Notes under the pieces: model-generated
What the model saw: the letters and a program-made list of their open reading frames with translations, nothing else
Told to the model about the DNA's origin: nothing
Databases searched by the model: none
Translations under genes and position numbers: made by a program
Origin: Geomicrobium sediminis
GTDB lineage: Bacteria > Bacillota > Bacilli > Bacillales > Marinococcaceae
Direction: 5' to 3'
NCBI RefSeq assembly: GCF_016908595.1
Contig: NZ_JAFBEC010000001.1
Location: 248,001-312,000 of the forward strand
Length of the DNA stretch: 64,000 nucleotides
Part shown: one piece after another, positions 57,543-64,000 of the stretch
How positions within the stretch are numbered: position 1 is the stretch's first letter
Layout: each line of letters begins with the position of its first letter

Positions 57543-58822
57543 TAGACCTCTCCTTCTTTTGTACGAATCTCGACCGCTCTTGCATGTGCTTCTAGACCTT
57601 CTTCACGAGCAAATGACGCTATTAAAGGTCCATTTTGATCTAACGCTTGTTTACTATAAGAAATAATGCTTGATTTCTTCGTAAAATCACTCACGTTCAA
57701 CGGACTAGAAAAACGCGCAGTGCCATTCGTTGGCAACACGTGATTCGTTCCAGCGAAATAATCACCGACCGATTCTGCACTATATTCACCTAAGAAAATT
57801 GCACCCGCATGCTTAATTTTCCCGAGGAGTAAGTATGGATCTTTCGTCATGACTTCCAGATGCTCAGGAGCTAGTTGATTGACGACCTCAACTGCCTCAG
57901 CCAACGTTTCTGCTACATAAACTGCACCATAACTTTCAATAGAACGACGTGCAATCGCCTCTCTTGGCAACTGCTGAAGTTGTCGTTCAACTTCATCTCG
58001 GATGTTTTCTGCTAATGCATTGGACGTCGTTACAGCGATAGCCGATGCTCGTTCATCGTGTTCTGCTTGAGAAAGAAGATCAGCAGCAACATAAGACGGG
58101 TTCGCGGAATCATCGCATAAAACGACGATTTCACTGGGACCCGCAATCATATCAATATCAACGTGTCCAAAAACTTCCCGCTTCGCAGCAGCAACGAATA
58201 CATTCCCTGGCCCAACAATCTTGTCTACAGGTTCTAACGTCTTTGTTCCATAAGCCAGTGCCGCTACTGCCTGTGCGCCACCTGCTTTGTAAATGTCTTT
58301 TACTCCTAGCTCATGAGCGGTTACGAGTACGGCTGGATGCAGTTTCCCTTCTGCATTTGGCGGCGAGACCATAACAATGCGTTCAACTTTAGCAACTTGA
58401 GCTGGGATGACATTCATGAGAATGGTAGATGGGTACACGGCCGTTCCTCCCGGAACATACACCCCGACCGAGTCAAGCGGTGTAATTTTTTGACCGAGAA
58501 TCGTGCCATCGTCTTTTGTCATCATCCACGTTTGTTCCAGCTGACGTGCGTGATACTCTCGAATGTTTTCAGCAGCTTGACGGATGGCACGCAGCACGTC
58601 TTTATTTACGTGTTCATAAGCCGCTTGCTTTTCTTCTTCGGTAACAAAAAAGGAAGAGAGATCGGCACCATCGAACGTTTTCGTATACTGCGAAACGGCC
58701 TCATCACCACGTTGTTTCACGTCAGACAAAATTTCTTTCACGCTTGACTGAACGCTCGGATCAATCATTTCTACACTGCGACGTAGGCTTTTCAGTTCAC
58801 CTTTTACGCGTTCAATTCTCAC
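57542..58822 (-). CDS. hisD: Histidinol dehydrogenase
   Basis: 426 residues, zinc- and NAD-dependent, last two steps of histidine synthesis. [60 protein letters not shown] and EHLEVMTKD with [19 protein letters not shown] start overlapping hisG (GTGA). Confidence 0.97.
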   Translation of the reverse strand: MRIERVKGELKSLRRSVEMIDPSVQSSVKEILSDVKQRGDEAVSQYTKTFDGADLSSFFVTEEEKQAAYEHVNKDVLRAIRQAAENIREYHARQLEQTWMMTKDDGTILGQKITPLDSVGVYVPGGTAVYPSTILMNVIPAQVAKVERIVMVSPPNAEGKLHPAVLVTAHELGVKDIYKAGGAQAVAALAYGTKTLEPVDKIVGPGNVFVAAAKREVFGHVDIDMIAGPSEIVVLCDDSANPSYVAADLLSQAEHDERASAIAVTTSNALAENIRDEVERQLQQLPREAIARRSIESYGAVYVAETLAEAVEVVNQLAPEHLEVMTKDPYLLLGKIKHAGAIFLGEYSAESVGDYFAGTNHVLPTNGTARFSSPLNVSDFTKKSSIISYSKQALDQNGPLIASFAREEGLEAHARAVEIRTKEGEV

Positions 58823-59457
58823 GACTCTCCCCCCTCTACAATTTGAGATAAACGTTCAACAATCTCATCTATTCGCTGATCTTTCATGCGATAACTCACT
58901 GGGTTCACGATCAACCGTGACGTTACCGCTTCAATCGTCTCAAGTTCTACGAGTCCGTTTTCTTTAAGCGTCTGTCCTGTCGAAACGATATCAACAATTC
59001 GATCTGCTAAACCGATCAGTGGTGCAAGTTCAATCGATCCATTTAACGTGATCACTTCCACTTGCTCACCTTGTTCTTTAAAATATTGCGTCGCTACGTT
59101 CGGATACTTCGTGGCGACCTTTGGGGCCACTTGCTCTCGTCTTTCGCCCGGCAAACCTGCAACAGCTAAATAACAAGCACTAATGTTTAGATCGAGCACT
59201 TCATAGACATCTCGTTGTTCTTCCATAAGAACATCTTTACCAGCAACACCAATGTCGGCAACACCGTGCTCAACATACGTTGCTACATCCATCGGTTTCG
59301 CTAAGAAAAACTTCATACCCGCTTCTGGCGCTTCAACAATCAGTTTCCGACCGAATGAAAAATCATCGGGCAATGGGTAGTTTGCTTTTCTTAGCAGTGT
59401 CGCTGCTTCTTCAAAGATTCTTCCCTTTGGCATCGCAATCGTTATCCATTCATTCAT
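58819..59457 (-). CDS. hisG: ATP phosphoribosyltransferase, short form
   Basis: 212 residues, short HisG lacking the C-terminal regulatory domain and therefore needing His[22 protein letters not shown] and [19 protein letters not shown] (PRPP loop). First committed step. ATGA overlap with hisZ. Confidence 0.96.
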   Translation of the reverse strand: MNEWITIAMPKGRIFEEAATLLRKANYPLPDDFSFGRKLIVEAPEAGMKFFLAKPMDVATYVEHGVADIGVAGKDVLMEEQRDVYEVLDLNISACYLAVAGLPGERREQVAPKVATKYPNVATQYFKEQGEQVEVITLNGSIELAPLIGLADRIVDIVSTGQTLKENGLVELETIEAVTSRLIVNPVSYRMKDQRIDEIVERLSQIVEGGES

Positions 59458-60629
59458 GATGCACTGCCTCCGATTCGCTGAATGACGTTTGTGAACGTTG
59501 AGGTGTATGCGTCTAAGTCTTCAATGCCAGCAACATGCTGGATCACAACACGTTTGCCTGACTCTCGTAATTGCTTTGCTTCTTCAACCGCTTCTTTTTG
59601 TCGCTCTTTACTAAATAAGATTAACGTTCGTTCTTGGTTCAATGGGCAGTCAATATGGTTCAACGCTTCCAATAGGCGATCCATTCGAATTCCAAAACCA
59701 GTAGCGCTTGCTTGACGGCCAAACTTCGGCACGAGCTCGTCATACCGACCCCCACTCGCAAGTGGAAAGCCTAATTCCTTACCATAGCTTTCAAACACAA
59801 CGCCTGTGTAGTAATCAATATGCAGTACAACATTCAAATCAATGTTCATGTATGAACTAACACCGTAACTTTCGAGTACATTCCACACTTCTTGTACTTC
59901 TTGCAATGCACGCAGTGCATCAGGGCTCGAGACGAGCTCTTTTGCAGTCTCTAACATATCCGGACCGCCACGTAGTGAAAGGAGTTGCTCTAGTCGATTT
60001 TTATCTAGTGCGGAAATCGGCAACTTTCTGACATATCGCTTGAAACCAACGTAATTTTTTTCAAACAAGAACTGCTTAAGCGCATGAACATGATCTCCAC
60101 TTCCGACAACTTCCGTGAACAACGCATTCATGAAACCGATATGTCCGAAAGCAAGGCGAAAGTGACGTAGTCCCGTCTTCTCAAAAGCGGAAATAAGCAA
60201 CGCCATAATTTCTCCATCTGCGCTTACCGTCTGATCACCAATTAACTCAACACCATATTGCTCAAACTCCGCAGGTTTCCCCTCATGTTCTTGTGTACGG
60301 TAAAGTGCTGTATTATAAGCAAGGCGTAACGGTAACGGTTCGTCTTTTAAGCTGGAACTCACGACTCTTGCAATCGGAGCTGTCATATCTGGCCTTAAAA
60401 CGAGCGTTCTTCCTTGTCTGTCCATGAGCTTAAAAAGCTTCGCATCGTGAATGGCTGATGCTGCACCGACGGTATCATAATACTCCAACGCAGGCGTATG
60501 TAAGGTTTGGTATCCCCATAAACGAACTTCTTCTGCAATTTGAGAAGTCACTTCTTCATTTCGATCATAAAGGAGCGGAAGAGTGTCTTTCATTCCAAGA
60601 GGCTTCTCAAACATAAAAGGGCTAGACAT
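59454..60629 (-). CDS. hisZ: ATP phosphoribosyltransferase regulatory subunit
   Basis: 391 residues, a paralogue of histidyl-tRNA synthetase without aminoacylation function. [51 protein letters not shown] and [27 protein letters not shown]. Forms the octamer with HisG and senses histidine. First gene of the operon, GGGGGAA before the ATG. Confidence 0.95.
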   Translation of the reverse strand: MSSPFMFEKPLGMKDTLPLLYDRNEEVTSQIAEEVRLWGYQTLHTPALEYYDTVGAASAIHDAKLFKLMDRQGRTLVLRPDMTAPIARVVSSSLKDEPLPLRLAYNTALYRTQEHEGKPAEFEQYGVELIGDQTVSADGEIMALLISAFEKTGLRHFRLAFGHIGFMNALFTEVVGSGDHVHALKQFLFEKNYVGFKRYVRKLPISALDKNRLEQLLSLRGGPDMLETAKELVSSPDALRALQEVQEVWNVLESYGVSSYMNIDLNVVLHIDYYTGVVFESYGKELGFPLASGGRYDELVPKFGRQASATGFGIRMDRLLEALNHIDCPLNQERTLILFSKERQKEAVEEAKQLRESGKRVVIQHVAGIEDLDAYTSTFTNVIQRIGGSAS

Positions 60630-60700
60630 AACTCATTCCCCCAATTTTAACGTTTTTCACTTTAACTTGGTAGAGTGATAATGAATTAAAGATACTGATG

Positions 60701-60729
60701 AGTTTACACGCTCCACATTCATCCGTCAA
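60701..60729 (-). promoter_or_regulatory. his operon promoter
   Basis: On the minus strand TTGACG (60724-60729), 17 bases, TAAACT (60701-60706), about 70 bases before hisZ. The short leader shows no T-box or attenuator. Confidence 0.65.
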
Positions 60730-60801
60730 CCGATAATCGAATGTACTTGTTAATCGAGTCAGAATCATAAGAAAATTATACACGAAATTCATCCCCATAA
60801 T

Positions 60802-60830
60802 AAAAAAGAACGACACATTTGCCGTTCTTT
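60802..60830 (-). terminator. Terminator of the lgt-yvoD-ppaX-yvoF group
   Basis: Stem AAAGAACG / CGTTCTTT with partial inner pairing and a T run on the minus strand, just after the membrane protein gene. It separates this group from the his operon. Confidence 0.85.
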
Positions 60831-60835
60831 CCTGT

Positions 60836-61336
60836 CTATGCTGCAGCTTCTTCTTCGAGCGGCATATTGTTTCGAATGAAAAACACAAAGATCGGTGCCA
60901 GCATTCCGAGAGTAACAATCGTGAATACAAACAACACAACGTACTGCTCTGAATATTTCTTGTAGAGATGGAAGGACGCATAGATTGTAAATCCGACTGA
61001 AGCTAACGAAATAGGTAGCGCCAAGAAACCAATAAGTGGCATGACTCCAGCGATGATACCGAGGAGAAAATTCGCCGCTAGCAAAGAAACGAGAATCCAA
61101 GGAATCCCTTCTCGCATCCCACCTGTCAATCGACTCTGTACGAGAACACCGAGTAAGTAATACTGTGCAATTGGAATAAACGCTAACCAAGAAAGTTCAA
61201 TATTTTGATTTTCAGCCATGCGATACAACCCAAATGCCATAAAGAAATACATTACAATAGCAAAAAGGAACATAAAAACAATAAAAATACCCATAAATGC
61301 AAGAATAGCTAGAAAGAAACCATCTTCTGCTGCCAA
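60836..61336 (-). CDS. Uncharacterised membrane protein
   Basis: About 166 residues with four or five helices; the motif FGLYRMAENQNIELSWLAFIPIAQYYLLG is shared with many small Bacillales membrane proteins of unknown function. TTG at 61336 chosen because AGGAGG is eight bases before; an in-frame GTG lies inside that site. An addition to the B. subtilis order between yvoF and hisZ. Confidence 0.7.
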   Translation of the reverse strand: MAAEDGFFLAILAFMGIFIVFMFLFAIVMYFFMAFGLYRMAENQNIELSWLAFIPIAQYYLLGVLVQSRLTGGMREGIPWILVSLLAANFLLGIIAGVMPLIGFLALPISLASVGFTIYASFHLYKKYSEQYVVLFVFTIVTLGMLAPIFVFFIRNNMPLEEEAAA

Positions 61337-61382
61337 TTCGAACACCTCCTTATTCTATGTACGATGCAAGGGGCCAAAGGTT

Positions 61383-61868
61383 TCAAGAACGTTTGATCAC
61401 TTGCATCGGATTACCACCAACAAATGCGCCAGCAGGTACGTCTTTATGAACGAGTGTTGCTGCTGAAACGACAGCACCGTCTCCAATCGTGACGCCGGGC
61501 AAGATGAGCGACTGTGCGCCAATCATGACGTTACTTCCGATGTTTACGTCACCAAGTCGGTATTCATTCGTCAAATATTCATGAGCCAAAATCGTCGTAT
61601 TAAAACCGATAATCGTATTACTGCCAACAGAAATTCGTTCTGGGTACATGACATCCGGCGTTACTTTTAGTGCAAATGACGTTTTGGCTCCAACGTCCAT
61701 TTTAAGCAAATGACGATACATCCAGTTTTTCACACGTAAAAACGGTGTAATACGACTAACCTCAATGACGATGAAGTTCTTCGCAACCTTCCAAAACGAC
61801 ACCGTCTTATACATATGCCATAACGAGTTGTCCTTATTAACCTCGAAACGTTCAGTATTTCGAGGCAT
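61383..61868 (-). CDS. yvoF: Left-handed beta-helix acyltransferase (YvoF-like)
   Basis: 161 residues. Hexapeptide repeats (ISVGSNTIIGFNTTILAH, VNIGSNVMIGAQSLILPGVTIGDGAVVSAATLV, VPAGAFVGGNPMQVI) form the LbH fold of acetyl/acyltransferases such as maltose or virginiamycin acetyltransferase. Substrate unknown. Position next to ppaX as in B. subtilis. Confidence 0.88.
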   Translation of the reverse strand: MPRNTERFEVNKDNSLWHMYKTVSFWKVAKNFIVIEVSRITPFLRVKNWMYRHLLKMDVGAKTSFALKVTPDVMYPERISVGSNTIIGFNTTILAHEYLTNEYRLGDVNIGSNVMIGAQSLILPGVTIGDGAVVSAATLVHKDVPAGAFVGGNPMQVIKRS

Positions 61869-61870
61869 AA

Positions 61871-62515
61871 TTAGTCTGCTCCTACGATGTGTAGTAGATC
61901 TCGCATATCTTCTAAAATGTAATCAGGATAAAGTGAGCGGACTTCTTCTAGTCCACGAACGGCCCATCCGACTGCCGCTGTTTGAGTTCCTGCACGCTTT
62001 CCTCCATCGATGTCGTGAGTATTATCCCCAACCATGATCGTTTGTTCTGGAGTGCTACCGAGCTGTGCCATCGCTTTTTTAATTGGTTCAGGGTGCGGTT
62101 TAACATTCTCTACATCATCAAACGTTACGATCGTTGAAAAGTAAGGTTTTAAACCTGTAATCTCCAAACCGCGCTCAGTTGTAGGACGGCGCTTCGTTGT
62201 CACAACACCGAGCTTATACCCTTTGTCAAAAAGTTGAGCTACGGCTTCACGAACACCTTCATATTCGCGAAGTAACTGATCGTGATGCAAATGATTGTGT
62301 TCAATGTACATTTCAATCATATCGTTCGCCAAACTAGGGTTCAGGCGAGTGAACGTCTCATCAAGTGACGGGCCAATAAACGGCAAAATATCCGCTCGTT
62401 TGTAATGCCCTGGATAATATTCTCCAAGTGTGTGTTCAAACGATGCGATAATAAGTTCGTTCGTGTCAATAAGCGTTCCATCTAAATCAAAAAGCACTGT
62501 ATCGACCGTTTTCAT
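61871..62515 (-). CDS. ppaX: Pyrophosphatase PpaX
   Basis: 214 residues, HAD superfamily. Nucleophile Asp in VLFDLDGTLIDTN, VTTKRR and VGDNTHDIDGGKRAG. Hydrolyses pyrophosphate made by HPr kinase/phosphorylase when it dephosphorylates HPr-Ser-P or Crh-Ser-P. ATG at 62515 after AAGGAGGAG; overlaps yvoD by 29 bases. Confidence 0.95.
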   Translation of the reverse strand: MKTVDTVLFDLDGTLIDTNELIIASFEHTLGEYYPGHYKRADILPFIGPSLDETFTRLNPSLANDMIEMYIEHNHLHHDQLLREYEGVREAVAQLFDKGYKLGVVTTKRRPTTERGLEITGLKPYFSTIVTFDDVENVKPHPEPIKKAMAQLGSTPEQTIMVGDNTHDIDGGKRAGTQTAAVGWAVRGLEEVRSLYPDYILEDMRDLLHIVGAD

Positions 62516-63455
62516 GAATGATCTCCTCCTTAGACGCTTGCTTCTTCTCAGATCGATTCCAGAAATAAGCGACAATCATCGTTAAAAGAATCGCTGTTAC
62601 AAGTCTAATCGCGAGTAACGGTAACACGGGGATCCCTAACGGAATAAAAATGAGCGTATCTTCAACAATCGCGTGACATGCTACGAGAAAGATAACGACG
62701 AGGTAGACGTCTTTCTTTTTTACCCCGTTTTTCTTTACTTCTTCTACCATAACACCTGCGCCTAACGCTAGACCAAAGAACAGCCCTGATGCAAGTGTCG
62801 TTGATGTGTTTGGCGCAATGCCTAGCATCTTCGTAAACGGCAGCATTTTACGTGAGAACCAATCTAGCAAATGTAAATCTCTCATCACTTCAATGAGTAG
62901 CATAATCGGAAAAACAAATAACGCGAGTTGCATAATGCCAAGGCTTGCTCCGATAAGTCCGTCTGCAACAATTCCTAAAACCCCACTAGGCTCAGCCGCA
63001 ACATTTGCCTCAAAAAAGCCATATTGTGCAAGTTCTCCTCCACCGTTCCAAAACCAGTTGATCATAAGGGCGGAAAAAATCGCAAGGCCAATCCGCACAC
63101 TTAAAATCACTGAAATTCGGACACCAAGCTTCGCAGCAACTGCTGACTCTACGATCAAGTTATGGCTAAATGACAGCATGACAGCAAGAATAAAAACTTC
63201 CTTCACAGTAAGGTCTAACGACAAAATTGCACCAATTCCCGCATACAGGTTTAAAAAGTTGCCTAGAACGAGTGGGATTGCTGCTTCCCCAGGCAAACCA
63301 AGCCAACTCATCACTGGTGCAATTTGTCGTGCAATCCAATCCAACACAGGCGTATGTGAAAGCACTGTAATGAGGAACGTGATCGGGAAAATAATTTTTG
63401 CTAACATCCAAGTTGTTTTAATACCCGACCTTAGGCCGTTTTTCAACGTCTTCAT
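62487..63455 (-). CDS. yvoD: Nucleoside-recognition (Gate) domain membrane protein YvoD
   Basis: 322 residues, eight or more helices in two similar halves (LGLPGEAAIPLVLGNFLNLYAGIGAI and GLFFGLALGAGVMVEEVKKNGV), typical of Gate-domain proteins like SpmA/SpmB. Function unproven. ATG at 63455 after GGGGGAG. Between lgt and ppaX as in B. subtilis. Confidence 0.85.
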   Translation of the reverse strand: MKTLKNGLRSGIKTTWMLAKIIFPITFLITVLSHTPVLDWIARQIAPVMSWLGLPGEAAIPLVLGNFLNLYAGIGAILSLDLTVKEVFILAVMLSFSHNLIVESAVAAKLGVRISVILSVRIGLAIFSALMINWFWNGGGELAQYGFFEANVAAEPSGVLGIVADGLIGASLGIMQLALFVFPIMLLIEVMRDLHLLDWFSRKMLPFTKMLGIAPNTSTTLASGLFFGLALGAGVMVEEVKKNGVKKKDVYLVVIFLVACHAIVEDTLIFIPLGIPVLPLLAIRLVTAILLTMIVAYFWNRSEKKQASKEEIIHENGRYSAF

Positions 63456-63526
63456 ACGCTCCCCCAAGGGTATTCTATTTTTTAAACTGCTTTACCTCAT
63501 TATTCATCTCTTTCAATAAGCACTCA

Positions 63527-64000
63527 TTATTTTTTCTTCGTATTCTTCGATTTTTTCTTCGGTTCGTCATCTAAATATCTTATATCGGATTGCCCTGTTT
63601 TTCGGCGGTAAATGATCAGTACAATCGCACCGACAATGAGTACAATCGAGATCACTTGTGCCGTGCGTAGTAAATCAAAGATCATTAGACTATCTGTTCT
63701 AAGACCTTCGATAAAGAGTCGACCGAATGAATACCAAATGACATACGTTAAGAATAGCTCACCACGGCGAAGGTTTACTCGACGCAAGTAAAGCAAGATC
63801 GCTACACCTAACAAGCTCCAAAGTGATTCATATAAAAACGTCGGGTGATAGTACGCACCATTGATGTACATTTGATTAATAATGAACTCTGGAAGCATAA
63901 GGTTTTCAAGGAACTGGCGAGAAACTTCTCCACCATGTGCCTCTTGGTTCATAAAGTTACCCCAACGGCCGATCGCTTGCCCGAGCAAAATACTCGGTGC
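63527..64000 (-). CDS. lgt: Phosphatidylglycerol:prolipoprotein diacylglyceryl transferase, 3' part
   Basis: The last 158 codons; the 5' end lies beyond the window. [17 protein letters not shown] contains the conserved Arg and Asn-Gln residues and [43 protein letters not shown] are Lgt marks. Attaches diacylglycerol to the lipobox Cys, needed for the two lipoproteins in this window. Ends in a Lys-rich tail. Confidence 0.95.
   Translation of the reverse strand, partial: APSILLGQAIGRWGNFMNQEAHGGEVSRQFLENLMLPEFIINQMYINGAYYHPTFLYESLWSLLGVAILLYLRRVNLRRGELFLTYVIWYSFGRLFIEGLRTDSLMIFDLLRTAQVISIVLIVGAIVLIIYRRKTGQSDIRYLDDEPKKKSKNTKKK

Noticed and set aside
60630-60800. T-box or attenuator in the his leader
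   Set aside because: Leader of about 65 bases after the predicted start is too short and has no specifier or terminator stem.
60622-61190. Two minus-strand frames over the his leader and membrane gene
   Set aside because: They overlap a terminator, a promoter and a better gene; composition is not protein-like.

Overview
The window is a contiguous piece of chromosome from a low-GC Gram-positive bacterium of the Bacillaceae. The evidence is the blocks of conserved Bacillus gene order (cggR-gapA-pgk-tpiA-gpmI-eno; secG-est-rnr; lgt-yvoD-ppaX-yvoF-his; trxB-rapZ-yvcK-whiA-crh), strong AGGAGG ribosome sites with ATG, GTG or TTG starts, and operators of the Zur, CggR and CtsR types. Secreted and surface proteins are rich in Asp/Glu, which fits a salt- or alkali-adapted Bacillaceae, but that is inference. 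I see no rRNA, tRNA, CRISPR array, insertion sequence or prophage.

Layout. 0-7.8 kb: accessory genes (membrane J-protein, thioesterase, MFS exporter, Zur-controlled zinc-binding lipoprotein, FAD oxidoreductase, two-gene ABC transporter). 8-17.4 kb: a class B penicillin-binding protein, hydrolases, a DmpA-type peptidase, small membrane proteins, a 164-residue protein with a relaxase-like histidine motif, glpX, an HpaB-family monooxygenase and an acetyltransferase. 17.5-28.7 kb: rnr, two esterases, secG and the glycolytic operon behind CggR. 28.8-34.8 kb: a PadR-led operon of repeated two-helix membrane proteins, two CNNM/CBS proteins (one frameshifted) and a TetR/small-exporter pair sharing a perfect palindrome. 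34.8-37 kb: rpoN (sigL) and CtsR-controlled clpP. 37-41.4 kb: a YVTN beta-propeller protein and a large secreted subtilase with two chitin-binding modules. 41.4-46.9 kb: crh, whiA, yvcK, rapZ, trxB and a TPR protein. 47-54 kb: a fluoride-channel pair, a four-gene metabolic cluster, a von Willebrand-like lipoprotein, and a proline symporter with a 38-residue partner. 54-60.7 kb: the complete eight-gene his operon hisZGDBHAF-IE. 60.8-64 kb: a membrane protein, yvoF, ppaX, yvoD and the 3' part of lgt, cut by the window edge.

How the genes work together. Much of the window is central carbon metabolism and its control: lower glycolysis under CggR, gluconeogenic glpX, and Crh/YvcK/RapZ, which tie carbon status to transcription and the cell envelope. 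The lgt-yvoD-ppaX-yvoF group supports lipoprotein maturation and pyrophosphate recycling and runs into its own terminator, so the his operon starts from a separate promoter.

Most unusual observations: (1) a stand-alone protein carrying the three-histidine motif of MOBP/DUF3363 relaxases, placed immediately after the glpX terminator; (2) a PadR operon whose two membrane proteins are built from five copies of one two-helix motif; (3) paralogous CNNM genes whose Shine-Dalgarno sequences both sit in a conserved hairpin, one gene being broken by what looks like a two-base TA insertion; (4) a zinc-binding lipoprotein with an extra beta-rich insert behind tandem Zur boxes but without its transporter. 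No classical defence or mobile system is visible; the relaxase-like orphan is the best candidate for something undescribed.
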